Positions 9,260 to 17,956 of a DNA stretch of 64,000 nt are shown one piece after another. The DNA is taken from positions 248,001 through 312,000 of the forward strand of contig JACJZV010000001.1 of assembly GCA_020635395.1 (NCBI GenBank), in the 5' to 3' direction. Origin of the DNA: Flavobacteriales bacterium. GTDB lineage: Bacteria > Bacteroidota > Bacteroidia > NS11-12g > UBA9320. A program made the translations under genes and the position numbers. The notes beneath the pieces were generated by a model. The model did not search any database and had not been told where the DNA came from. It saw only the letters and a program-made list of their open reading frames with translations. Position 1 is the first letter of the stretch, and every line of letters begins with the position of its first letter.

Positions 9260-11247
9260 AGAAGATAGTAATAGTATTAGCATTGGCTGCTTGTCAACTG
9301 ACATCCTTTGCCCAAACAACTTGTACAAATTTTGACAATGAGGCTACAACTGGACTAGTCGGACAAGTTGGAACAAACGCCGCCGTTGGAGCAACATTTG
9401 GTAATTGGATGCAAAGATGTGGTCTAATGGCAATAAGAAGTGACGCTAATTCACTTGCACCTGGAAACAATTACTTGTATCTCCAAGATGTGGGTTGTGG
9501 CAATGGTTCATCATTGGTATGGAATTCCATAGATTTTTCAGGAAATTGGACTCAATTTAACAATTGTTTTTGTTACGACTTTAATGTAATAAATAACGGT
9601 AATGCTGCACCTCCACCACCATCTATTTTGACAATTTATAGTGGTAATACACCAATTGGAGCAACATTATCCGCAAAATTTGTTTTAAACTCTCCAATGA
9701 TTGCCGGTTCAGGATGGAGAACTATTTGTCCGCCAATCAGCTTATCCGATGGAGCTGGTAATCTACCTTCAAATGCTCTGGGTGGTTGGGTTATGAATAA
9801 TAGCGGCACAAGTGCAGATTGGGATGCACTGATAACCAACGTTGGAGGAATAATGTTCAATCTCGATATTGGTGGTAGTCCTACAGAACAATACGGTGTT
9901 GACAACATTTGTTTTCAACAGTGTCCGCCAAACCAACAACCTAATCCTCAAATCCCAAAGGTTACCAATTGCCACTGCACACCACTCGACATTTGGAACT
10001 ATTGGGGGACACCAGATCCATTGCCAGTACAAAACGCCACCGTAAATGGAGTAAATTTATCTTATGCCGAAGAAACGTTTGAATTACACAGAAATTCTGC
10101 TATTCCAATTACGGAGCTTAGGGTGGATATCACCGATATAGATTTTGAATATGAATATGAGCAGTGTGCTCAATGTGTAAACAATCCCGCACTTTGGGGA
10201 AGTATTTATAGTTCGGATAATGCCATTGGTACTGCACCAAACAGTTTAAACCAAAACCCACCTTTTACTTTAACCAATTGGGCAAATAACACCACAAGCG
10301 GCGTGAATGTGCGAGAAATAAAGTGGCAAAATCCAAACGGAGCTATGCTGCTCAGCGGCGATAAATTTAAAGTAAGCTACGTTTTGCCACCCATATCAGA
10401 AATACCATGTTGTGCCACAAAGGTTAAAATTTGTGTTAAAGTATCGTGGAAAGATGCCAACTGTTGCCAGAGTGTGGTTTATACCTGCTCCAACATTGAT
10501 TTATCAAACAAAATAAAATCGCTTGGCATAATCAACAAAGCCAACGGTTGCTGTGAGAGAACATTGGTTGCCGAGACAGATAAGCCTGCTACTTATTTGT
10601 GGAATACGGGAGCCACATCGCAACAAATAAATGTTTCTGAAAACGGAATATACACGGTTACTGCCACGGCTGGCGGGGCTTCCATTACCCAAACGATTGT
10701 TGTGTCCGACATACTGAAAGGAAATTTTCCTACCCTATCCTATTGGCACACCGCTACACCCGATTTGGGCAACAATTTTATTATCAGGGATTACACCAAA
10801 GCCGATGGAGCACCCATGTCGTATAACGCCACAAAATACACTTTGTGGATTTTTAGCCGATGGGATACCGACCCCTACAATGGAGCTTTTCGTAAAATTA
10901 CCGGAACTGCAAGTTGCGGTGATGGCCTAAAAAATGGGGTGATTCAATGGGATGGAAGAGATGACCAAGGGAACAAGGTTCAATCAGGGATGTATAATTT
11001 TGTTTTACGACTCGAAAACTGCGACCATCCATGTTCGGATAATGTAAATCTCTGCAACGAGTGCCACAACTACGAACGATACCATTATGGCAGCACCAGC
11101 GGTTGCAACAATCCTAAGAACTGCCAATACGATTGCATTGACTGTGTTAAAAAATGGAAATTTCCGATTCCATGGCCTATTTGGGTTTGTGAAGATGGCT
11201 GGGGAATTTCTCAAAATAGGGTTGGTGTGATAAACCTTCAATGGTAG
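9256..11247 (+). CDS. Secreted Cys-rich protein with FlgD/CHU_C-like C-terminal module
   Basis: The product has 663 residues with a signal peptide at 1-19 (ends TSFAQ). The N-terminal ~220 residues look like a lectin-type beta-sandwich. The middle (about 235-415) carries the Cys-rich domain shared with the preceding gene: EQCAQC, IPCC, KICVKV, CCQSVVYTC. An Ig-like segment (LWNTGATSQQINVSENGIY) follows, then a stretch resembling the FlgD/gliding-motility C-terminal fold (IQWDGRDDQGNKVQSGMYNF). A further Cys-rich tail follows, so this is not a standard type B T9SS terminus. It is translationally coupled to the previous gene. Probably displayed at the cell surface; exact role not recognisable. 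Confidence 0.65.
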   Translation: MKKIVIVLALAACQLTSFAQTTCTNFDNEATTGLVGQVGTNAAVGATFGNWMQRCGLMAIRSDANSLAPGNNYLYLQDVGCGNGSSLVWNSIDFSGNWTQFNNCFCYDFNVINNGNAAPPPPSILTIYSGNTPIGATLSAKFVLNSPMIAGSGWRTICPPISLSDGAGNLPSNALGGWVMNNSGTSADWDALITNVGGIMFNLDIGGSPTEQYGVDNICFQQCPPNQQPNPQIPKVTNCHCTPLDIWNYWGTPDPLPVQNATVNGVNLSYAEETFELHRNSAIPITELRVDITDIDFEYEYEQCAQCVNNPALWGSIYSSDNAIGTAPNSLNQNPPFTLTNWANNTTSGVNVREIKWQNPNGAMLLSGDKFKVSYVLPPISEIPCCATKVKICVKVSWKDANCCQSVVYTCSNIDLSNKIKSLGIINKANGCCERTLVAETDKPATYLWNTGATSQQINVSENGIYTVTATAGGASITQTIVVSDILKGNFPTLSYWHTATPDLGNNFIIRDYTKADGAPMSYNATKYTLWIFSRWDTDPYNGAFRKITGTASCGDGLKNGVIQWDGRDDQGNKVQSGMYNFVLRLENCDHPCSDNVNLCNECHNYERYHYGSTSGCNNPKNCQYDCIDCVKKWKFPIPWPIWVCEDGWGISQNRVGVINLQW

Positions 11248-11272
11248 AAAGGAAAAAATCATAAAAAGTTGA

Positions 11273-11299
11273 GTTAGGTAACGAAATCTTAGGGTACTA
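11273..11299 (+). promoter_or_regulatory. Putative ECF sigma promoter for the 11316-13960 operon
   Basis: GTTAG (11273-11277), 16 bases, GTACTA (11294-11299). Spacing and half-sites match those at 5533 and 7041. The site ends 16 bases before the ATG at 11316. Confidence 0.6.
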
Positions 11300-11315
11300 A
11301 TCCAAAAAACAAAAA

Positions 11316-13022
11316 ATGAAACATTTAGTAAAATTATTATTGACGATGCAATTGTGCTTTATCGGTTATTTGTCTGAGGCACAATTATCCTTGCAACCCC
11401 TTAATGGGCCTGCAGTAATTTTTAGCCCAAGAATTGGGTATGACATTCCATTTTTTAACAACAATACACCGTATATTGATTACAAAGGTGGTTTAGAGTT
11501 TGGTGCATCCTTGGATTATTATTGGTCTTGGTTTGGGATGGGTTTCGACTACGATTATATCAAAAATAAAACCCACAGCACGTATCCTACTGCCAATATT
11601 TACAACCCAAGTTTAATCACCAATTTTAGTTTAACGGAGGGCAAAATTACTCGAAGCTTTTATGGCTTAGGGCCAGATTTCATGTGGGCACATCCTGCCA
11701 ACAGATTTATGATAGAGTTAAACACGAGAACAGGATTAGGAAATATTAAAGGTGGCCGAGTTTTGCTATATGATGCAGTGGCTGGCGATGTGCTTAATTT
11801 TCATGCCGGATATAATGTAAAAAATAAGTTTGCCACTAAGGCACAAACACGCTTTACTTACTTTTTTAATAACTATATTGGCATCAACGCCGGAGTGTAT
11901 TACATCCGACATTTTGGAACTTCCGAGTTGACAGAAATGGGCGTTTCTTCGGCATATCAGCCACTAACATCTCCACAATCAGGCATCAATATTTTTGACG
12001 GAAAACTACAGACACGCGAATATTGCAACTGCGATGTATCATCGGTCGGATTTTTTGGAGGGATTACATTCAAAATTCCAATTACAGAAAAAGAAGAGTG
12101 CAGCACCTGTTGCAAAACGTATGCCTTGGCCGTTACTGCAAGAGACAAATACACTGGGCAACTTTTGGCCAATACGGATGTAGTGGTGAAAAAATCTGAT
12201 GGTTCTGTGGTGGCTACTGGAACCACTAATAGCTATGGTGTGGTGGTTTTTGACCCTATTAAGCCCGACAATTATACCATTGAAGGTAAACTGTATGAGG
12301 TAGCGTTAGAGCCAACCTCGACACGAAAAGAAGAATTTGTGCACGGCGAAACACTACAAAAAGAAATACTTTACACCAATCAGGATTTTATTTTGGAAGG
12401 AACCGCAGTTATATGCAACACTTCCACAGGTTTATCAGGGGTAAAAGTAACACTCAAAAACACCACGCTTGGTGAACAAAAAAGCACCATGACCGATCAA
12501 AACGGTAAGTACATTCTGCACGTTCAGCAAAATAGGATTTACTCTATCTATGGCCAAAAGTTGAAATATTTTTCGCAAACTGAAACAATAAATACATCCG
12601 ATTTTAATAGGAATACCACGCTTTTTGTAAAGTTGGAAATTTGTCTTGAAGAGGCTGATTGCGGTGCATCTTTGGCTCTGAAAAATATTCATTATGATTT
12701 AGACAAGTATTACATAAGAGACGATGCTAAACCCGAATTGGAGAAAGTAGCTCAGTTTATGTTCGACAATCCAGATGTAAAAGTGGAACTTTCCTCTCAC
12801 ACCGATTCTAGAGCTTCAACAGAATATAATCAAACACTTTCGCAAAACAGGGCAAATGCTGCGATAGATTATTTGGTAACAATGGGCGTGTCAAGAGACC
12901 GACTCATCGGAATAGGCTATGGCGAAACAAGATTGCTCAATGGTTGTGCTGATGGGGTAAATTGCACAGAAGCTCAACACCAAATAAACAGACGAACCGA
13001 AATAAAAGTGATTTGTAATTAA
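11316..13022 (+). CDS. Outer-membrane protein with carboxypeptidase-regulatory-like repeats and OmpA domain
   Basis: The product has 568 residues with a signal peptide at 1-22 (ends LSEAQ). Residues ~25-255 form a probable beta-barrel related in style to that of the 7082 product. A short Cys cluster (CSTCC) is followed by two CarboxypepD_reg-like beta-sandwich repeats (TGQLLANTDVVVKKSDG near 280; TGLSGVKVTLKNTTLGEQ near 370). The C-terminal ~115 residues are an OmpA peptidoglycan-binding domain (IHYDLDKYYIRDDAKPELE, SSHTDSRAS, NRANAAIDYL, NRRTEIKV). This would link an outer-membrane assembly to the cell wall. It lies under its own ECF-type promoter, 20 bases ahead of a lipoprotein gene. Confidence 0.75.
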   Translation: MKHLVKLLLTMQLCFIGYLSEAQLSLQPLNGPAVIFSPRIGYDIPFFNNNTPYIDYKGGLEFGASLDYYWSWFGMGFDYDYIKNKTHSTYPTANIYNPSLITNFSLTEGKITRSFYGLGPDFMWAHPANRFMIELNTRTGLGNIKGGRVLLYDAVAGDVLNFHAGYNVKNKFATKAQTRFTYFFNNYIGINAGVYYIRHFGTSELTEMGVSSAYQPLTSPQSGINIFDGKLQTREYCNCDVSSVGFFGGITFKIPITEKEECSTCCKTYALAVTARDKYTGQLLANTDVVVKKSDGSVVATGTTNSYGVVVFDPIKPDNYTIEGKLYEVALEPTSTRKEEFVHGETLQKEILYTNQDFILEGTAVICNTSTGLSGVKVTLKNTTLGEQKSTMTDQNGKYILHVQQNRIYSIYGQKLKYFSQTETINTSDFNRNTTLFVKLEICLEEADCGASLALKNIHYDLDKYYIRDDAKPELEKVAQFMFDNPDVKVELSSHTDSRASTEYNQTLSQNRANAAIDYLVTMGVSRDRLIGIGYGETRLLNGCADGVNCTEAQHQINRRTEIKVICN

Positions 13023-13042
13023 CTTTTAATTAAGAAAATAAT

Positions 13043-13960
13043 ATGAAAACAAGAATAGTAAATTGGAAAACATATAGGGTGGGAACAATTGTTTTGTTGT
13101 TGATCTCGCTTTTTTATCAGTGTAGAGTTGATAATTGTGAATACATAGAACGTGATTGTGAGACTTGCCGCGACAGTTTTGAAAAAAATCCTAACTCAGG
13201 TTTGTGTGAGCGTACTAAAAGTGAAATGGCCGTACTAAATGGCAATTTGGTAACTATTAGCAAAGGCGATGAAAACAATTCGTATTCTTCAGGCGGGGCA
13301 AATCTTTATGCAACTGTTGACACGCTCATGCCGCTTAGCACCCAAGCTTCTGGTAACAACACTTACGACAAAAATGGGACAATTGTACCCGTGGTTGCCA
13401 ACATTCGGGGTATTTGGACAAACGGTTCAACAGGAAAAACACGATTAAACGAAGTAGGCGTTTGGGGAGGTGTTGGAAACAACCAATGGGCAGGATTTTC
13501 CACTTGCATTGAGTCAAACACCACAAAAACAGTTTGTATTGGCGTTGGTGCTGACAATATGTTTCGGCTAAAAGTTAATGGCCGTTTGATTGTGAATTTT
13601 ATCAATTCCAACACGTTTAACTTTGCATACTGGCATGTTTTCGAATATACCTTACCTGCCGGAAAAAACATCATCGAAATGGAGGGATTAAATACAGGTT
13701 CTCTTGCTGCTTTTGGTGCGGAAATTTATGATGCTTCATTGGCTGATATTCAAACTTGGACAAGCCCCACAGATATTGACAATCATCTCATTTTTTCAAC
13801 TAAAAATCAGGTAGGAAAAACCTTTCAAACCGGAACTGTTAATGGCTATTCTTGCCCACTTGGTTATGCCATTGATTTTTGCTCGGGTGATACCATTCCA
13901 ATTTGCACATTAATAGAACGAGAAAAACCTGTTGATTGCCCGAAACTTATCTTGAAATAA
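13043..13960 (+). CDS. Cys-rich surface lipoprotein of unknown function
   Basis: The product has 305 residues. The N-terminus has a hydrophobic segment ending at a lipobox-like LFYQC (Cys near residue 27), followed by a Cys cluster (NCEYIERDCETCRDSF). The centre looks like a jelly-roll or PA14-like beta-sandwich (FRLKVNGRLIVNF, YTLPAGKNIIEMEGLN). The C-terminus carries further Cys residues (CSGDTIPIC). It is 20 bases downstream of the OmpA-domain gene and upstream of a strong terminator, so it closes the ECF-controlled transcript. No enzyme motif is visible. A carbohydrate-binding or structural role is possible but unproven. Confidence 0.65.
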   Translation: MKTRIVNWKTYRVGTIVLLLISLFYQCRVDNCEYIERDCETCRDSFEKNPNSGLCERTKSEMAVLNGNLVTISKGDENNSYSSGGANLYATVDTLMPLSTQASGNNTYDKNGTIVPVVANIRGIWTNGSTGKTRLNEVGVWGGVGNNQWAGFSTCIESNTTKTVCIGVGADNMFRLKVNGRLIVNFINSNTFNFAYWHVFEYTLPAGKNIIEMEGLNTGSLAAFGAEIYDASLADIQTWTSPTDIDNHLIFSTKNQVGKTFQTGTVNGYSCPLGYAIDFCSGDTIPICTLIEREKPVDCPKLILK

Positions 13961-13979
13961 CTTTATATCTAACTTTTTT

Positions 13980-14012
13980 GAGCCTGTAATTACATTGCAG
14001 GCTCTTTTTTTT
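13980..14012 (+). terminator. Rho-independent terminator ending the ECF-controlled operon
   Basis: A 7-bp stem GAGCCTG/CAGGCTC (13980-13986 with 13998-14004) is followed by eight T residues. The T run and right arm lie inside the last codons of the convergent O-antigen ligase-like gene, whose stop codon is at 13990-13992. Confidence 0.85.
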
Positions 14013-15435
14013 CCTCCCTCAAATGATACCTTCTCGCAGCAACAATAACGGCCATAAAACCCCACATGGGAACGGCAATTTTGTCAAACTCGCTGTAATT
14101 GTTGAGAAGGCCATGAACGAAATAAGTGATTAGACCCAGCAAACAGCCTAAAACAAGACCTTTTATCCGAATGTTGGCAGCTTCGTAATAAACCAGAAAT
14201 CCTTGTTGAATGGTGACAATGACCAAAATCAAAAATAAAATACCTCCAACAAAGCCGGACTCCACAAATGGGCGAAGGTATTCGCTGTGTACATTGCCCA
14301 AATCACCTGAGTTGGTGCTAATAATGGTCATTTCATAAGGCAATTGGTATGAACCATACTCGTAGGTATATGTTCCTGGGCCAAAACCTAAGATTGGCTT
14401 ATCTTGAAACATTCTATACACACAGCTCCAACGATTAAGTCGTTCAAGATTTGATGGGTCGGTGCTGATGTTGGAAAAAGATTGTAGGTGTGCAGTAATG
14501 TCATCGTCGGAATCTTGTTTATTTCTACTTAACTCACTAAAAATAAGACTCTGGAACAAAAGAAACACTGCAAAAATGGAAATACCTACGGTTGCCACGG
14601 TTTTAAATTTAACCTTTAGCCAAAGCAAGCCCCAAACTCCAAAGGCAATGATAATACTCAGCCACGACGCTCGGGTAAACGAAAAAATAACGCCCAATAA
14701 AACAATCAATGCGATACCTGCTGCCACAGTCTGCCAAAACGGGTTCACCCGCATTTTAGATCCAAAAAGAGCAATGACCAACATAGGTGGTATGGCAAAT
14801 GAAATGGCTGCTGCATACATGCCATGGTCGGGCAAAAATGGTCGCATGGCGGTGTATGCATAAAGTCTAGTAAAACTCTCGGCAGCATGATTTTTTAGGG
14901 TGTAGAGTGTTAAAAATGTGGTTGCAATGGCAAAGCACCAGATAAATATAGAGATGCTTTTTTCATTTTTAAAAAAATGCGAAAGAGTTAACAAAAACAC
15001 GGCCACATACCATGTGTATGCCAGTGAATATTTCATGCTAACGATGCCATGTGTGCTGCTAATGCTGGTAATGTAAAGCCAAAGCATATTTATCAAAGCC
15101 ACCACCACGATGGGGTTTTTCAAAATATGTATGTCAAATGTTTTTCCACTAATCAGTTTAAAAAGCACTCCGGCAAATAGCATTACAATGATGGGCTCGG
15201 TGGGAACGCTCATGCCAATGCCGGCTCCAATATCTTTTAATGGTATAGAAATAGGTGTGGCAAACGCAAGAAAATAGATAACCTTGTCGGTGTGATGAAA
15301 CAGCAAATAAAGAAATAACGGAACAATTGGCAGTGCAGCTATGTAAAAAAAATCAAAGGCAAAGCACACCAAATTGATTGCCAAAAAAAGCAACCCAACA
15401 AGGTAAAACCACGTTATGTCAGCCTTTTTTAACAC
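13990..15435 (-). CDS. O-antigen ligase-family membrane protein (Wzy_C)
   Basis: The product has 481 residues with about 11-12 membrane helices. A long loop in the second half contains the family's typical region: RWSCVYRMFQDKPILGFG and PGTYTYEYGS, then NVHSEYLRPFVESGFVGG. This matches the O-antigen ligase/polymerase superfamily (WaaL, Wzy), which joins or polymerises lipid-linked glycans on the periplasmic face. It is the last gene of a leftward operon, 6 bases after the Wzz-like gene. Whether it is a ligase or a polymerase cannot be decided from sequence alone. Confidence 0.8.
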   Translation of the reverse strand: MLKKADITWFYLVGLLFLAINLVCFAFDFFYIAALPIVPLFLYLLFHHTDKVIYFLAFATPISIPLKDIGAGIGMSVPTEPIIVMLFAGVLFKLISGKTFDIHILKNPIVVVALINMLWLYITSISSTHGIVSMKYSLAYTWYVAVFLLTLSHFFKNEKSISIFIWCFAIATTFLTLYTLKNHAAESFTRLYAYTAMRPFLPDHGMYAAAISFAIPPMLVIALFGSKMRVNPFWQTVAAGIALIVLLGVIFSFTRASWLSIIIAFGVWGLLWLKVKFKTVATVGISIFAVFLLFQSLIFSELSRNKQDSDDDITAHLQSFSNISTDPSNLERLNRWSCVYRMFQDKPILGFGPGTYTYEYGSYQLPYEMTIISTNSGDLGNVHSEYLRPFVESGFVGGILFLILVIVTIQQGFLVYYEAANIRIKGLVLGCLLGLITYFVHGLLNNYSEFDKIAVPMWGFMAVIVAARRYHLREEKKEPAM

Positions 15436-15441
15436 AAAAAA

Positions 15442-16455
15442 TTAGGCAGTTATTTTTTTGCGTTGCTCGGTATAAAGCAAATAAAGGCATGCGGCAAATA
15501 GGGAGGCCAGAGTGCCAAGCACCACAAACAATTTTCTGTTTGGCAACGCCTTCTTTTCTGGAGCCACCGCAGATGATACAGTAAACTTTTGCGGAATGGT
15601 TTTTTCTACGTCAATTTTGGCCTTGTTATAGCGTTTTCTCAATTCGCTGTATTCTTCCAGTTCCAAAATCAATGTTTCGTATAAGTTGGTGTATTCCGAA
15701 CCGTATTTGGCCAACGTATCTTTCTCCGACCGAAGTGCTGCTACAGAAGCACCTGTGGCTCCGCGGGCTTGCAATGCATAATAGGCTTCGGTAACAGATT
15801 GTGCCTGTTTTTCAATATCCAAAATGCCTTTTTTTCCCAAATCTTGTAGCCCGAGTTTTAAATTCCAAACCTCTTTTTCTTTGTTTTTAAATTCTTCTTC
15901 TACAATAATAAAAGCAGGTTGGGCTATTTCTCTTTGAATTTCGGTTTTAACGCTATCGTAAAGATTGGCAATTCCATTGGCCAAAGATGCAGCCATTTTT
16001 GGGTCTTCGTCCAATACTTTTATTGAAATAGACAAATAGCGTGTACGATTAAAACTGATGTTTTTTTCTATTTTCTTTTGAAGTTTCGTGAGCGGATATT
16101 TGCCGTTAGGGTCAATATCATAGTGCTTCATCAAATCAAAATTTCGGATTAATCGAGAAGTCAATTTTTCCGATTTCAAAATTTGAAGTGCATTTTCTGC
16201 CTCTTCTTCCTCCCCAAAGGCCAATGGGTCAGCCTCACGTTTATTCATTTCTGTAAACATGGCATTACCAATAGAATTGATGGTGGAGGGGTAAAAAACA
16301 TACTCGGCCTCATAGCGGGGTTTTACCAAAAAGGAGGCTGCAGCACTCAATATGGCGGCAACAATACCAATGATAATGAGGTGTTTTTTCCATCGAATCA
16401 AAAACGAAAGGATGTCGGTAAAAGTAAAATCAATAAAATTTTCTTGTGTGCTCAT
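15442..16455 (-). CDS. Wzz-type chain-length determinant / polysaccharide co-polymerase
   Basis: The product has 337 residues. It has two membrane helices, at about residues 22-45 and 305-328, flanking a large periplasmic part with extended coiled-coil helices (about 175-290). The N-terminal FIDFTFTDILSFLIRWKKHL and the LVKPRYEAEYVFYPS that follows TM1 are characteristic of the Wzz/GumC superfamily. There is no fused tyrosine kinase. Such proteins set the length of surface polysaccharides together with Wzx flippase and Wzy polymerase, both encoded on either side of it. Confidence 0.85.
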   Translation of the reverse strand: MSTQENFIDFTFTDILSFLIRWKKHLIIIGIVAAILSAAASFLVKPRYEAEYVFYPSTINSIGNAMFTEMNKREADPLAFGEEEEAENALQILKSEKLTSRLIRNFDLMKHYDIDPNGKYPLTKLQKKIEKNISFNRTRYLSISIKVLDEDPKMAASLANGIANLYDSVKTEIQREIAQPAFIIVEEEFKNKEKEVWNLKLGLQDLGKKGILDIEKQAQSVTEAYYALQARGATGASVAALRSEKDTLAKYGSEYTNLYETLILELEEYSELRKRYNKAKIDVEKTIPQKFTVSSAVAPEKKALPNRKLFVVLGTLASLFAACLYLLYTEQRKKITA

Positions 16456-16492
16456 ATTTTAGCCATTCAAAAAAAGGGTCTGCAAAAATAGA

Positions 16493-17953
16493 TTAATTGT
16501 CTGAAGCATTTTGGGTTTTACGACGACTCAGCAACTTCAGTGTGTTCGAACCTATCAAACCAAAGCCTACGACAAGCAAAATGGCGATTAAAATGCCGAA
16601 CATTATGGTAACGAAGGGTTGGTGTAAAAATTGCAAAAGCACAAAATAAAATAATGTAAAAATTCCAAAAACGACTACAAGTTTCAGCAAGTATTTTTTT
16701 GAAATTTGAAATTCAAAATGTTTGTAACTTGCAATTAAACAGCCTATTGCAAAAATAAATTGGGTAATTAACGTGGCTATGGCTGCCCCCGAAATGCCTT
16801 TAGTAGGAATGAGCAAATAGTTTAATATGATGTTGAGCAATGCCGAAGCGGCAGCCAAAATGTTTAACGATTTCAATCGATGAGCGGCCGTTAAAAGTGT
16901 ACCAAAAATAAATACAGAACTGGAGGCTATAAAGCTAAAAAGCAGGTAAATAAAAGTTGTTTCGGAGATTAAATGTACCTTGTCCGGAAACATAAATGCT
17001 AAAAGGGGTGTGGCCACAGGTGCCAAAATAATGCAGCTCATTACTACCGGAATGAGCAATATTTTAGTACTTAAATAGACCAAATTTTGCACCTCAATTT
17101 TGTTGGTAATAATTTTGGCAAACATGGGCAACAGCATACCCGAAAACAAGGCTGCCATCATATTGGCTGCATCTAACAATCGGTAGCTCATGGCATATCG
17201 ATAGGTTTCTTCCTGATTCAGCATGTTGCCAATCATAATGGCATCAATACGAGTAAAAACCACCATGAGCGTAATGAGCAATGCATACGGGAGCGAAGAT
17301 TTTATAATTGTAAGAACCGACAGGCTTTTTTCTTTTTTGGTGTAAGCCTTTAGTTTTGACTGATTAAGCCAAAGGCCAACGGCAAAAGTGAATGCCACAC
17401 CCAACACCTGCACCAGCACAAAATTTTTGATGGTAAGCAAATGATGAAAGGCCGGAACAATCAACCAAATACCCAAAACTAAAATGGCCAACAATCGGTC
17501 GGCAAGAGCTAAAACGCCATCCATTTTAAACAAATGCATGCCGGCCAAATTCGACCTAAAATATTGATTGTAAGAGTTTAATATTTGAAATGCAGCCAAT
17601 GCCGAAAGCAAAAGCCACTGTTTGCCATTAATATGCAAAAACCATCCGGAGGTCAAAAGCAGGGCAACATAAACGAGGCTAAGCCAACATTTTGCTACCA
17701 AAAATCGAACAAAATTGGTTTTGAAATATCCTACATCTTGAGCCACCAGCTTGCTGTTCATATTTTGCAAACCCATGTCAAGAAAAATAACAAATAAGAT
17801 GGATTGACTTAAAAGCCAATAATAAGAGCCATAATCTTTTGCCGGAAGCAGGTTTTGCACCGCCCGATCAATAACCAAAATCCAAACAATTTTAACCAAC
17901 AGGTTTAACCCCTGTACAAAAAGTAGGTCGGATAAAAATTTCCGTTTTTGCAT
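16493..17953 (-). CDS. Wzx-like oligosaccharide flippase (MOP/PST superfamily)
   Basis: The product has 486 residues with about 12-14 predicted membrane helices and no large soluble domain. The N-terminal pattern (QGLNLLVKIVWILVIDRAVQ, LPAKDYGSYYWLLS) and the central charged loop are typical of polysaccharide-transport flippases. It would move undecaprenyl-linked glycans across the inner membrane for the Wzz/Wzy-like products encoded just downstream. It starts only 3 bases after the kynurenine monooxygenase stop codon and shares that transcript. Confidence 0.8.
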   Translation of the reverse strand: MQKRKFLSDLLFVQGLNLLVKIVWILVIDRAVQNLLPAKDYGSYYWLLSQSILFVIFLDMGLQNMNSKLVAQDVGYFKTNFVRFLVAKCWLSLVYVALLLTSGWFLHINGKQWLLLSALAAFQILNSYNQYFRSNLAGMHLFKMDGVLALADRLLAILVLGIWLIVPAFHHLLTIKNFVLVQVLGVAFTFAVGLWLNQSKLKAYTKKEKSLSVLTIIKSSLPYALLITLMVVFTRIDAIMIGNMLNQEETYRYAMSYRLLDAANMMAALFSGMLLPMFAKIITNKIEVQNLVYLSTKILLIPVVMSCIILAPVATPLLAFMFPDKVHLISETTFIYLLFSFIASSSVFIFGTLLTAAHRLKSLNILAAASALLNIILNYLLIPTKGISGAAIATLITQFIFAIGCLIASYKHFEFQISKKYLLKLVVVFGIFTLFYFVLLQFLHQPFVTIMFGILIAILLVVGFGLIGSNTLKLLSRRKTQNASDN

Positions 17954-17956
17954 AGG

